Part shown: one piece after another, positions 12,329-22,500 of the stretch
Position numbering within the stretch: position 1 is the first letter of the stretch
Layout of the letters: each line of letters begins with the position of its first letter
DNA from: Hyphomicrobium denitrificans ATCC 51888
GTDB lineage: Bacteria; Pseudomonadota; Alphaproteobacteria; Rhizobiales; Hyphomicrobiaceae
DNA length: 64,000 nt
Assembly (NCBI RefSeq): GCF_000143145.1
Contig: NC_014313.1
Location: 248,001 to 312,000, forward strand
Reading direction: 5' to 3'
Made by a program: the position numbers and the translations under genes
Notes under the pieces: model-generated
Database searches by the model: none
Seen by the model: only the letters and a program-made list of their open reading frames with translations
What the model was told of the DNA's origin: nothing

Positions 12329-13204
12329 TTAACGGCGGGCGAACGTCAGCGTCGACCAGCCGGTGATGCGGTCGTGGCGCTGCAGCGTGAAGCCCTGCGT
12401 CAGATAGCTGGCGATTACTTCCGGCGCCTGCGGAATGAGAATTCCGGACAGCACGAGCGTTCCGCGTTGCGCGACGGCGCGAGAAAAACTCGGCGCCAGT
12501 TGGATCAGAGGTCCGGCGAGGATGTTCGCAATCAGGAGATCGAACGGCGCGCGGCTGCGGATGTCAGGATGCGTCGTGGCGCTCGCCTCGGTGACCTTGA
12601 TCTGGCGGGCGACGCCATTGATGCGGACGTTTTCGGCTGCAACCTTGACCGATTGCGCATCCATGTCGGCAGCGACGATGCGGGCGTGCGGGAGCGACTT
12701 GGCGACGGCGATCGCGAGCACGCCCGATCCGCAGCCAAGGTCGAGAACGGGGCCAAATGTGTGCGATCGCACCAAGCGGTCGATGGCCAGCAGGCAGCCG
12801 AGCGTCGTTGCATGGTGGGCCGTGCCGAACGCTTCGCCCGCGTCGATCAAAATCGTGTTGGGTCCGCGCGCGACGCGGTCGCGATCGTGACTGCCGTGGA
12901 TCGTGAAGCGTCCTGCCCGGACGGGCGGGAGTGCTGCTTGCGAGATCGCGACCCAGTTCAAATCGGGGACGTCTTCGGTGGTGAACGCCGGCAATGGTTC
13001 GGGGATGAACCCGGCCAACTCGCTTGCGATATCTCGCGGGCCTTGCGCCGTGTCGAAATAGGCTTCGACGCGCCAGCGCTCCGGTCCGTGCTCGAATATG
13101 GTCAGCGCGTCGGGCGGGGGCTCGAGAAAATCCTGCATGGCGTTGCCGGTCGCATTGGCTTGCGCGCGATCGGTGAAGTCGGCCGCGAATTTTCTGAACG
13201 TCAT
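12329..13204 (-). CDS. prmA: Ribosomal protein L11 methyltransferase PrmA
   Basis: PrmA uses S-adenosylmethionine to trimethylate residues of ribosomal protein L11. The 291-residue protein has a substrate-recognition N-terminal half containing EPLPAFTTEDVPDLNWV. The catalytic half has IDAGEAFGTAHHATTLGCL, SAM motif I VLDLGCGSGVLAIAVAK, acidic motif II IVAADMDAQSVKVAAENVR and motif IV FDLLIANILAGPLIQLAP. ATG at 13204 is chosen over a TTG nine bases earlier. Only five bases separate it from the stop of the upstream DUF3754 gene, so the two are probably co-transcribed. Confidence 0.93.
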   Translation of the reverse strand: MTFRKFAADFTDRAQANATGNAMQDFLEPPPDALTIFEHGPERWRVEAYFDTAQGPRDIASELAGFIPEPLPAFTTEDVPDLNWVAISQAALPPVRAGRFTIHGSHDRDRVARGPNTILIDAGEAFGTAHHATTLGCLLAIDRLVRSHTFGPVLDLGCGSGVLAIAVAKSLPHARIVAADMDAQSVKVAAENVRINGVARQIKVTEASATTHPDIRSRAPFDLLIANILAGPLIQLAPSFSRAVAQRGTLVLSGILIPQAPEVIASYLTQGFTLQRHDRITGWSTLTFARR

Positions 13205-13209
13205 GGATT

Positions 13210-14673
13210 TCAAGCCGCCGAGGGTGGATTCCTTCCTTCGAACTCATAACCCTCGGAAGGAATTGGATCTGGAAGATAGTCGAGGAACTGGTCCCATTTC
13301 TCGTCGATGTGTTTCGCGGCCTGGGCCGGCGGCAATGTGACAAATGTTCCGTCGGCATTTTCGACGACGATGCCGTCGCGGATCAGGCGGTCCAGCGCGT
13401 CGTCGATTTCAAAATCAACTTTGATGCCGAACGTCCGCGTTAAATAAGATTCGATCGCCAGATCGATGGACGGAAGGTCGGCGCGCGTCGCCTTTTCCTT
13501 CGCCAACACGCTGTAGAGAAGCATTTCTTCCTTCAAGTCTTCCTCGGCGCCGCGCGCGGCGATCTTGAGGATGACGCCGCGGTTGTCGGCCATCGTGTGG
13601 AAGTAAAGGTTCTGCGCCATCACGACCATATAGCGCTGCTTCTGATTGAAGAAGCCCATCGCCTGTCTGGCCGCGATGCCGCCCAGGCCCGCGAGCGCTC
13701 CGGCAGCTGCAATTGGATTGCTCGCGAGAAGCGCGATTTTTCCAGCCGCTCCGAACGCGCCCATGCCGAGACCGCCGCTAGCCGTCACGCCGAGTCGCAG
13801 CTTATCCAACGAGCGGAAGCGCACTTCCGTATTCGGAAAAATCATCTCGACGTCGGTGCGAGGGATGTTCTTGAAGAGTTTGAGATAGATGTTCTTTTCG
13901 GAGATGCCGGGCGGCATGTGGTTGCGTGCGCGCTGTACCGTCTTTTCGGCGCTGGCACGGTTGCATTTTTTTTCGCGCATCACTTCTTCTACGCGCGTTT
14001 CAAACGGCTTCAGCTTGAACATGATGAAGAGGCGTTGGAAGATCGGAACGTCGAATTCTTCCTTGCGCAGGAATTTCCGAATGCTGCGGCGTTCGTATTT
14101 CTGGTTGGATGCGCCGCGATAGTAGATCACGATGCGCTCGAAAGCCTTCATGTCGACGTTTAGGTCGAGGCCGTAGTGGCTGTCGCGCGTCAGGATCATC
14201 TCGACGTCGGTCGGATCGATGCGCTCGTAGTTGGCGCGCTGCAGAAGGCTTTCCACGCCCTCGAACACGCGGTGCTTGAGAACGTCGCGATCGTCATCGG
14301 AAAAGTTGCGCGTCATCAGCAGGTCGCTATCGGGCGAGAACGTTTCGTAAGTCTGTTCGAGATCGAGGAGCAGCGCGAAATATTGCTGCTGGCGCCAGTA
14401 GTCGAGGTAGCGGAAAAAGCGGCGCGCATCGGCGGCCTGGCCCGCGGGCCATAGATACGGCAACGTCAGGCGATCCAGCAGCGCAAATCTTGTTACGGGA
14501 ATGAAGCGTTCGCGTTTGCGCTTGTCGTCGGCTTCGAGAACGTCATGGGCCGGCTTGGACTCTTGTCCTTCGCTGACCGGCGCGGGTCTGGCGTCGAGGT
14601 CTGTCAGATCATGAAGGCGCTGGAACAGCCCCTGCTTTTGGTACAGACGGCCATTCGTCATCTCTGCCGACAT
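13210..14673 (-). CDS. DUF3754 (TMEM143-like) protein of unknown function
   Basis: This 487-residue protein carries what I recognise as the DUF3754 domain, shared with the eukaryotic mitochondrial protein TMEM143. The N-terminal third is charged and soluble (FIPVTRFALLDRLT, YLDYWRQQQYFALLLDLEQTYE). The conserved core includes DDDRDVLKHRVFEGVESLL, VIYYRGASNQKYERRS, DVPIFQRLFIMFKLKPFE and KNIPRTDVEMIFPNTEVRF. A glycine/alanine-rich hydrophobic hairpin (ASGGLGMGAFGAAGKIALLA, then AAGALAGLGGIAARQAMGF) is the likely membrane anchor. A C-terminal soluble domain follows. Its biochemical role is unknown. It is transcribed just ahead of prmA and divergently from the J-domain gene across 265 bp. Confidence 0.75.
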   Translation of the reverse strand: MSAEMTNGRLYQKQGLFQRLHDLTDLDARPAPVSEGQESKPAHDVLEADDKRKRERFIPVTRFALLDRLTLPYLWPAGQAADARRFFRYLDYWRQQQYFALLLDLEQTYETFSPDSDLLMTRNFSDDDRDVLKHRVFEGVESLLQRANYERIDPTDVEMILTRDSHYGLDLNVDMKAFERIVIYYRGASNQKYERRSIRKFLRKEEFDVPIFQRLFIMFKLKPFETRVEEVMREKKCNRASAEKTVQRARNHMPPGISEKNIYLKLFKNIPRTDVEMIFPNTEVRFRSLDKLRLGVTASGGLGMGAFGAAGKIALLASNPIAAAGALAGLGGIAARQAMGFFNQKQRYMVVMAQNLYFHTMADNRGVILKIAARGAEEDLKEEMLLYSVLAKEKATRADLPSIDLAIESYLTRTFGIKVDFEIDDALDRLIRDGIVVENADGTFVTLPPAQAAKHIDEKWDQFLDYLPDPIPSEGYEFEGRNPPSAA

Positions 14674-14938
14674 CTCAACGCAACTCCCGTCGTATTCCCG
14701 TTATCGGACGAATTCACCCCTCGCCCGGCCCCTTACCTCTTAGCGATACGGCAATGCTTGTCGAGAAGTCGCAAATCATCCGCGCGCAAAGATGACCGAT
14801 CCCGCTTCGAAGCGGCTTTTTTGCAGCGCCATCGACTCCCGCCTGCCTTGATCACGACTAGAGCACAAGCTCCCGATGTAGGAAAACGGTTCATAACTTT
14901 CGCAATCGCCACAGTGGCGCCTACGTTACGCTAGGATC

Positions 14939-16252
14939 ATGGCTAAGCGGGACGTATCGAGGGGTGCTTCTTGGGGGCCGTGTATGGGGGCGTTACGAGT
15001 ACTACTTCTGGTTATCGCGACTGTTGCAGTCGTGTTGCCCGCGGGCGCTGACGACCTCGTCATGCCCTACGCATGTGCCATCGACAGGGGCACGCCGCGT
15101 CTCACGGCTGCCGAGCCTACAACCTATGAGATTATCGGTTCTCGCGAAGACATGCCCTTTTCGGCTTGCCGGTCGGCGGCTGCGGGAAGCTGCGAAACGA
15201 TGATGGTCCATAAATTCACCATCGACTGCGGGGGACAGAAGATCGCCTGGAGTAAGGTCGCTGCCGCAGGACGCGCTGCGGGCGTCGATCTTCCGGCGCG
15301 TTTACCGCCGGGCTTCGCTCCGGTCAGCCGGTTCAAGGGACGCTTCGTTCTGCCGGGATTTGGCCGGACGACGCGCCTTCCGAAGGTCGAGACGCAGGCG
15401 CTCTCGGCGGACAGCGTGGCGGAGACGAGTTCCATCGCTCACGACGCCGACGAACCGCGCTGGGTGACGGTGATCGATCCGGTGATGCAGGCGTCTGCAA
15501 GCGGCGGCGCATTCAAGGTCGCGGGCGTGATCTCGACGCTGCTCATTTCGCTGATGGCGGCATGTCTGTTCATGGCGCGCCGCCGGATGCCGCTCTCCTA
15601 TGATTTTGCGCGGGCGGCGCAATTTTCAGAGGCATCGCCCGAGCCGCTATGGCGCTCGGCTGGCCGGAAGTTCGCCGGCATGACCAGTGCGTTTCAGCGA
15701 AGCTTCGCCGGTGTTTTCGAGCGATCGGCGGCCGATGCGTCGAGGAGCAGCGGAACGGATGGGGTCGCCAGGCTTCTGGATGCCGTTCACGCGCGCGTCG
15801 TCGAAACGGAACTTCTCATTGCGTCGCTGCCCGCCGATCTGCTTTTGCGCGATGTTCTGCAGACCGAACTCGATGCTCTGCGGAGCCGTGTCGCCGACGT
15901 TTCACGGCGGGCCGATCAAATGGGCGAAAAGCGCGCAAGCTCGGTGTTGCGCGCCATGCTGAAGGATCTCGATCGGATCACACGGATCGTGCAGGGGACG
16001 ACACGGAAAGACGAAGCCGCGACGTCGCGTGTTGCCGATGTTCCTTCGACGATTTTCGAAGCCTACCGCATCCTTGGGCTCAATCCCGAAGCTCCTCCCG
16101 TCGCGGTGAAGAAGGTCGTCGACGCGCTTCGCATGTCGTGGCACCCCGATCATGCGCGGAGCGAGCCTGACCGGCGGCATCGCGAGGAGCGAATCAAGCA
16201 GATCAATGCGGCTTGGGATTTGCTGAAAGGCGTGAGGGTCGAGGCGGCCTGA
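14939..16252 (+). CDS. Membrane-anchored J-domain protein
   Basis: The protein has 437 residues. A hydrophobic N-terminal segment ending near AGADD looks like a signal peptide; an alternative ATG at 14984 (MGALRVLL) would give a cleaner one. Next comes an extracytoplasmic region of about 150 residues with cysteines (YACAIDRG, FSACRSA, GSCETMMVHKFTIDCGG), then one transmembrane segment (VAGVISTLLISLMAACLFMA). The cytoplasmic part contains helical, charged sequence and ends in a J domain (IFEAYRILGLNPEAPPVAVK) with the HPD motif in SWHPDHAR. J domains stimulate DnaK ATPase, so this probably recruits DnaK to the membrane. I do not recognise the N-terminal domain. A strong terminator follows. Confidence 0.8.
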   Translation: MAKRDVSRGASWGPCMGALRVLLLVIATVAVVLPAGADDLVMPYACAIDRGTPRLTAAEPTTYEIIGSREDMPFSACRSAAAGSCETMMVHKFTIDCGGQKIAWSKVAAAGRAAGVDLPARLPPGFAPVSRFKGRFVLPGFGRTTRLPKVETQALSADSVAETSSIAHDADEPRWVTVIDPVMQASASGGAFKVAGVISTLLISLMAACLFMARRRMPLSYDFARAAQFSEASPEPLWRSAGRKFAGMTSAFQRSFAGVFERSAADASRSSGTDGVARLLDAVHARVVETELLIASLPADLLLRDVLQTELDALRSRVADVSRRADQMGEKRASSVLRAMLKDLDRITRIVQGTTRKDEAATSRVADVPSTIFEAYRILGLNPEAPPVAVKKVVDALRMSWHPDHARSEPDRRHREERIKQINAAWDLLKGVRVEAA

Positions 16253-16297
16253 GTTCGCCAGATAGGTCCGCTACGCAGGATCGACATCCGGGATACG

Positions 16298-16326
16298 AAA
16301 ACGGCGCCATCAGAGCGGCGCCGTTT
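16298..16326. terminator. Bidirectional intrinsic terminator
   Basis: AAACGGCGCC (16299-16308) pairs perfectly with GGCGCCGTTT (16317-16326) across an eight-base loop, with A-rich and T-rich edges. It lies 46 bp past the stop of the J-domain gene and 57 bp past the stop of the convergent small gene, so it can serve both. Confidence 0.8.
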
Positions 16327-16383
16327 GAATGGCCTGGATTTTTGCTTCAACGCAGAACGTTGGCAAAGGCGCGGGACGACGCC

Positions 16384-16581
16384 TTAAGCCGAGCAGCGAT
16401 GCGCAACCGGCAGATTTCTAATCTGCTCATCGGTTAGCGGGACTATGTCATGCACAGCCATCGTCGCGACCTCGGGCTTGGCTTGCCCCCGCTTCAATAC
16501 GCCAAGGCGCAGGGCGAGTTGTTCGCTAAGTCCGCGGATGACGCCGATCTTACCTCTCAACGGAAAGCGGTAAGTGCTCAT
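16384..16581 (-). CDS. Small protein of unknown function (65 aa)
   Basis: A 65-residue reading frame starts at an ATG preceded on its strand by GAGAGGAGC at ideal spacing, a stronger ribosome site than most genes here. It is isolated, has its own candidate promoter with an operator-like palindrome about 170 bp upstream, and ends before a terminator. The sequence is soluble with a basic first half (GKIGVIRGLSEQLALRLGVL) and the phrase VHDIVPLTDEQIRNLPVAHR near the end. I recognise no family. The possible LTDEQIRNL helix is not diagnostic. I believe it is translated, but its function is unknown. Confidence 0.6.
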   Translation of the reverse strand: MSTYRFPLRGKIGVIRGLSEQLALRLGVLKRGQAKPEVATMAVHDIVPLTDEQIRNLPVAHRCSA

Positions 16582-16743
16582 GGATAGCTCCTCTCAAGGA
16601 CTCTACCCTCCCAAACAAAGATTCCCCATGTAGGTTGCACGCCCGCGCGCTTCACCTCGTGGATTGTACGCAGACAAACTAACCTTTGACCGCCGCAGGC
16701 AGAGTGCGGCGCCAAAACAACGGTCAATTGCTGATGAACCCCC

Positions 16744-16786
16744 ACAGCTCAACGAGCTGTTATACTGTGGCACAAGAATACGGCAA
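16744..16786 (-). promoter_or_regulatory. Candidate promoter with 17-bp palindromic operator
   Basis: On the minus strand TTGCCG (16781-16786) and TATAAC (16759-16764) are separated by 16 bp, a reasonable sigma-70 promoter. A perfect inverted repeat ACAGCTC-AAC-GAGCTGT (16744-16760) overlaps the -10 box and the expected start site, where a repressor would block transcription. Transcripts would carry a leader of about 170 bases before the 65-residue gene. Confidence 0.45.
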
Positions 16787-16846
16787 GAAAAAGAAACCTG
16801 CGGCGAAAATTAGGTCGGGTTTGAGTATTTTGCTGTTATAATTCAG

Positions 16847-19303
16847 TTATATAAGGTCAACGAAACTGGCGACGACCCGCTTGGTCGAGCCGTCATCAAA
16901 GTTGATGGTCAGCTTGTTGCCGTCGACGAGTGTCACCGTGCCGTCGCCGAATTTCTCGTGGCGAACGCGGCTTCCGTTGCGAAAATTCGGGGCGTTGGCC
17001 GTCGAGGCCGCAACCAGTTCGCCTTCGAGCGTGATCGGCGTGCGCGCCCGTTTTTTCGTATCGCGGCCGCTGCTCCAGGACTGCTGAGCCCGTTGCCAGC
17101 CCGGTGTCTTATAATTGGAGCCGAAGGGTTCGGAGCCGCTCGCGCGGTCGAAACGGCTCGGACCGAAGGGATTGCCGTAGCCGTAGGTCGCCCGGCCGCC
17201 GTAGGGCATCTCGCTTTCGATCACGTCGACGGTTGCCTCGGGAAGCTCGTCGACAAATCGCGACGGTAGTGCGGATTGGTAGAGGCCGTGCGTGCGACGG
17301 TTCTGCGCGAACGAGATCTTGGCGCGACGGCGCGCGCGGGTCAGCCCGACGTAGGCCAAGCGGCGCTCTTCCTCGAGGCCGGCTTTACCGCTTTCGTCGA
17401 GCGACCGCTGATGCGGGAAAAGTCCCTCCTCCCAACCGGGCAGGAAGACGATACCGAATTCGAGACCCTTGGCTGCGTGCAGCGTCATCAGCGAAACGCG
17501 ATCGCCGTCGCTGCCCTGATCCGCGTCCATGACCAGAGAGACGTGCTCGAGGAAGCCTTGCAGTGTTTCGAAGTCGTGCATGAAGCGCACGAGTTCCTTG
17601 AGGTTTTCCAGGCGCGTTTGAGCTTGCGGGCTTTTGTCGGCCTGCCACATCGCGGTGTAGCCGGACTCGTCGAGGACAAGCTCGGCAAGATCGGTGTGGC
17701 GTATGCGATCGAGGTTGCCGCGCCAGCGTTCGAACGCCTGCATCAGGTCGCCGAGCGACTTTCGGGCCTTGTTCGAAAGCTCATCGGTTTCGACGATTTC
17801 GCGGGCGGCTTGATAAAGCGGCACGCCTTGGACGCGTGCGAGTTCATGGATGCGCTTGATGCTCGTGTCGCCAAGCCCGCGTTTCGGCACGTTGACGATG
17901 CGTTCGAACTTCAAATCGTTGGACGAGTTGGCGATCACGTCGAAGTAGGCGATTGCGTCCTTGATTTCCTGCCGTTCGTAGAATCGCGGGCCGCCGATGA
18001 CGCGATATGGCAGGCCGAGCGTAATGAAACGGTCTTCGATGGCGCGCATCTGAGATGACGCCCGCACCAGAACCGCGATGTCGTTCAGCTTTTCCTGGGC
18101 GCGCTGGAACTGTTCGATGTCTTCGCCGATGGCGCGCGCCTCGGCTTCATCGTCCCAGAAGTTCGCGACGCCGATTTTTGAACCGGCCGAACCGTCAGTG
18201 AAAAGCGTTTTGCCGAGACGGCCGGCATTCTTGGCGATCAGGCCCGAGGCGGCGGCGAGGATGTTCGCCGTCGAGCGATAGTTGCGTTCGAGGCGGATGA
18301 CTTTCGCGCCGGGGAAGTCCTTTTCAAAGCGCAGGATGTTGTCGACCTCGGCGCCGCGCCAGCCGTAGATCGACTGATCGTCGTCGCCGACGCAGCAGAC
18401 ATTCGGGCAGCCTTGCGCCAGGAGCCGCAGCCACAGGTACTGCGCGACGTTGGTGTCCTGATACTCGTCGACGAGGATGTAGCGGAAGCGGCGATGGTAG
18501 TCGGCGAGCACGTCCGGATGCTCGCGGAAGAGCCTGATGCATTCGAGCAGCAGATCGCCAAAGTCGCAGGCGTTGAGGTCCTTGAGACGCGCTTGGTAGG
18601 CAGCATAGAGGGCGGCGCCCTTGCCTGCTGCGAACGAGAACGATTCTCCGTCCGGGACTTTGTCGGGCGTCAGGCCGCGGTTTTTCCAGCTGTCGATCAG
18701 ACCGGCCAACTGGCGGGCGGGCCAGCGATCCTTATCGAGACGCGCCGCCTCGATAACCTGCTTCAGCAACCGGACCTGATCGTCGTCATCGAGAATTGTG
18801 AAGCCGGATTTCAGGCCGACGAGTTCTGCGTGGCGGCGCAAGATCTTGACGCCAATCGAATGGAATGTGCCGAGCCACGACATGCCTTCGAGCGTGCCGC
18901 CGATCAGACCGCCGATGCGGTCGCGCATTTCGCGGGCGGCTTTGTTCGTGAACGTGACGGCCAGGATCTGTGACGGATAAGCTTTTCCGGTCGCCAGGAT
19001 GTGCGCGATGCGTGTCGTTAGCACGCGTGTTTTTCCCGTGCCCGCACCGGCCAGCACGAGCAACGGACCTTCCGTCGTCTCAACAGCTTCGCGCTGCTCA
19101 GGATTGAGGCCGTCGAGATACGTCGGTGCGCCGCGCGCAGCCCGGATCGCGCGCGCCGAAATCGATTGGATTTCCTCGGTGCGATTGTCCGGTCGGGCTG
19201 GAGCGTTGGCGGACGCAGGCGCTTGCGGCAGATCGAACGGCGGATCGTCATCAGCCGGAAAGTCCGGGCCGTCGCCGGCGTTCGGCTTGCGAGTCGAAGT
19301 CAT
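16847..19303 (-). CDS. uvrD: ATP-dependent DNA helicase UvrD/PcrA
   Basis: UvrD/PcrA is the superfamily 1A 3'-5' helicase of nucleotide excision and mismatch repair. In 818 residues it shows the Q motif (LNPEQREAVETTEGP), Walker A LVLAGAGTGKTR with the lysine at residue 91, motif II ILVDEYQDTN, motif III GDDDQSIYGWRGA, motif V VSLMTLHAAKGLEF and motif VI YVGLTRARRRAKI. A C-terminal tudor-like domain (GSRVRHEKFGDGTVTLVDG), which binds RNA polymerase in PcrA, ends the protein. A disordered acidic and proline-rich N-terminal tail of about 60 residues is longer than in enteric UvrD. The gene is monocistronic and divergent from the AsmA-like gene. Confidence 0.95.
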   Translation of the reverse strand: MTSTRKPNAGDGPDFPADDDPPFDLPQAPASANAPARPDNRTEEIQSISARAIRAARGAPTYLDGLNPEQREAVETTEGPLLVLAGAGTGKTRVLTTRIAHILATGKAYPSQILAVTFTNKAAREMRDRIGGLIGGTLEGMSWLGTFHSIGVKILRRHAELVGLKSGFTILDDDDQVRLLKQVIEAARLDKDRWPARQLAGLIDSWKNRGLTPDKVPDGESFSFAAGKGAALYAAYQARLKDLNACDFGDLLLECIRLFREHPDVLADYHRRFRYILVDEYQDTNVAQYLWLRLLAQGCPNVCCVGDDDQSIYGWRGAEVDNILRFEKDFPGAKVIRLERNYRSTANILAAASGLIAKNAGRLGKTLFTDGSAGSKIGVANFWDDEAEARAIGEDIEQFQRAQEKLNDIAVLVRASSQMRAIEDRFITLGLPYRVIGGPRFYERQEIKDAIAYFDVIANSSNDLKFERIVNVPKRGLGDTSIKRIHELARVQGVPLYQAAREIVETDELSNKARKSLGDLMQAFERWRGNLDRIRHTDLAELVLDESGYTAMWQADKSPQAQTRLENLKELVRFMHDFETLQGFLEHVSLVMDADQGSDGDRVSLMTLHAAKGLEFGIVFLPGWEEGLFPHQRSLDESGKAGLEEERRLAYVGLTRARRRAKISFAQNRRTHGLYQSALPSRFVDELPEATVDVIESEMPYGGRATYGYGNPFGPSRFDRASGSEPFGSNYKTPGWQRAQQSWSSGRDTKKRARTPITLEGELVAASTANAPNFRNGSRVRHEKFGDGTVTLVDGNKLTINFDDGSTKRVVASFVDLI

Positions 19304-19540
19304 GCGGACTGACCTAAACCACCGAGGCTGATCCTACAACCGGCGCGTCCCGGTGACGCGCGCTGCGGTCACAGCAAACGGCGAATCGATCACAAATTGC
19401 TCAAACGCCTGGAATGAAGCCAAATTTCGAGTTCAGAGTAACGCTGCTCCGTGCCATATAGATGCGCACGGCGTCGTGTATTTCAATCGGATCGCCAGGG
19501 GTGCCCAGCATTCGTCCCGCGAGGGCGCCAAGAGACGTTC

Positions 19541-22500
19541 ATGAACAACGGACTTCTATTTTTCGCCGGGCTTCTCGTCCTTGTGCTTTCCGCGCTTTTC
19601 GCGGTGCCGTCGTTCGTCGACTGGAACGGTTATCGCGGCGTGTTCGAGGAAGAAGCTTCCAAAGTTCTCGGCCGGGATGTGCGCGTCGGCGGCGCAGTCA
19701 ACCTGCGTTTTCTGCCTGCGCCTTACGTTCAGTTCGACAAGGTGCGCATCGCGAACGTCACTGGCCAGACCGGTGAGCCGTTCGTCCGGGCCGACAGCTT
19801 CAAGATGTGGCTGTCCGCTTCGGCATTGCTGCGCGGTGTTCTAGAAGCCAGCGAAATTGAACTCTCCAAGCCGGTGCTGACGCTCGTCGCCGACAAAGCG
19901 GGCGGCGGCAACTGGTCGAATATCACGCTGCGATCAGCCGATCTTCCGTTCGTGCCGCGCGAACTGGCGCTCAAATCGGTCAGACTAAGCGAAGGGACTG
20001 TTTCGCTCTACAACGCGACGGCCGAGCGTGTCGCGCATGTCGAAGACATCAACGGCGAACTCTCGGCGGAAGGTTTGACCGGACCGTTCCGCTTCAAGGG
20101 CAATGCGTCGTGGCTCGGCGCCGCGCACGGCGTTGCATTCGCGACGGAAGCGCCGGCTCGCGACGGTTCGATCGGGCTCAAGATTTCCGCACGCTCGACG
20201 GGTTCTCCCGACGTCTACCTTCTCAACGGTCACGTTTCCGATCTCGCCAATAATCCGTCGTTCAAAGGCGAGTGGACCGGAACTGTCACGATGCCGGTCT
20301 ACGAAGCATCCGCTCGCGCCGATGCGAGCAAGGACGATGCAACACTTCTCGATCTCAAGGCCGAGGTGTCCGGTGACTTGTCGGCCGCTCAATTCGACAA
20401 CATCACACTGTCGCTCAACGCGGGCGCCGAGCCGCAGATGATTACAGGCTCGGCTGTCGCGACATGGGCGTCGCCGGCGCGGCTCGATCTGAAGCTCGCG
20501 TCCAAGTGGTTGGACATTGACCGGCTGGCCGGAGCCGGGCAAGGCAGCGCGTCGTTCGCGAAGTTGAAAGAACTCGGCATCGGCCTGATGCAGTCCGTTG
20601 CGGGCGACAGCACGGCGAGCACGAAGATCAATCTCGAGCAGGTGAAGATCGGCGGCGAGACGGCAGGGGGCCTCGATATCGACGCCGACCGCGCGGGCAA
20701 CGTCACGCGCGTCAAGAATTTCAATATCAGTCTGCCGGGCGGATCGCGGCTCGATCTCGCGGGCGATCTCAAGACGGGCGCGGACGGCAAGCACAGTTTT
20801 TCAGGCGATCTCTTCGTCGGAGGTTCGAGCCTCGCGCGTCTCAAAGCCTGGGCCGGGAAATCGGGCGTGCCGATCGATATCATCTCGGATGGGCCGTATT
20901 CGGTCAGCGGCAAAGTCGATATCGACGCGATGCGCTTCGCCATCGCGGATGCGTCCGGCGATCTTTCGGGGCGTGCGTTTTCCGGCGATCTCGCCATTTC
21001 CAACGGCGTGCGCACGCGTACGGATCTGACGCTGCAGGCGGCGGAACTCGATACCAAAGAGATTTTTCCAGAAACGACGAGCGCGCTCGAAGCAGCGCTG
21101 CGTAAAACGCTTGGGCTCTCGACGCGGGCGTCGGACAAGGAAGACGCGCTGGGCGACGAGTCTCAGGACGTGCGATTGCGCCTCATCGCGGGTCGCCTGA
21201 CCGATCACGGGAGCAAATATCGTGACGTGGACGTGACGGTCGAAACGGAAGGCAAGGACATTCGTCTGCCGTCAGCCAAAATGACCACCGAGAGCGGCCT
21301 TCAGATTTCGCTCGAAGGGCGAGCGAAAAAGACCGACGGCGGTCCGGTGGGAACGCTGGCTTATGATGTCGTCGCGCCGACACCGGATGCGATGAGCGAT
21401 CTCGTTCGCAGGACCGGCTTGGCATTGCAGTTCGGCGACGAGCGATTCAAAGGGCTGCAGAATGCGAAGCTCGCTGGTCTCGTGACTCTCGGGCGTCGCG
21501 CGGCTGAAGCGAGCGATGTCACGTTCGATGGCACGCTGAACGGATCGCGATTTGCCGGATCGGCGAATTTCGATGGCGGTTTCGGTGCGTGGCGTACTGC
21601 GCCGAGCCGGGTGCAGGCGACTGTGGCGGCTCCGTCGCTGGAGGCTTTGCTGACGATGCTCGCCCAGGACCGGCGCACGGCGGAGGCCGAGAACAGTGAG
21701 GCGGCGGAAGCGTCGCTCATCTCCGTCGGAACGCTCGCTAGCGGCGCGAAAGCGCAGTTCGAGGTGCGAGGCAAAGGGCTCGATTTTGCGTTCTCGGGTA
21801 ACGCAGCCTGGCAGGAGAACTCGAGCTTGGCGCTCAACGGCGCGGCGGACGTCAAGGCCGACGACCTTACCGATGTGCTCGCAATTGCCGGACTTTCGCT
21901 GCCAGCAGGATCGGCAACGGTCGCGACGCATGGCACGCTGGATATCGCGCGCGGCCAGAACACGTGGTCGATCGCGGCGCGTGAGTTCATGCTCGGTACG
22001 TCGACGGTGACGGCATTTCTCAACCTGAAAGCCGGAGACGATGGGCGCCGACATATCGAAGGCAAAATCGGTGCGGATCGTGTCGGCATCGAAGCTCTGG
22101 TCGCCGCGCTGACCGACAAAGCCTCGCTGCCACCGGAAAGCGGTGACACGGATGCGACGGCGAACGAGGCGGCCATATCGGAATGGCATTCCGTCTGGCC
22201 GAGCGGCGTCTTCAATTTCGGTGCCTTGAAAGGCAGCGATGCCGATATTCTCGTGAGCTTCGGTTCGCTGTCTCTCGGCGGCGATCTCGCGACGCGTGAC
22301 GGCGAGATGAAACTTTCGATCTCGCCCGGCAAAATCAGTGTCAGTAATCTTTCAGCGGCGGCGGCCGGCGGTAAGCTCACCGGCCAGCTCAGTCTCGACA
22401 AGGCTTCGAACGGTGTGAAGCTCGTCAGCGATCTGAAGCTCGATCGGGCAAAGCTTTCGTCTTTCAGCCCGACGGGGCGGGGGATGGCGACATTCGAACT

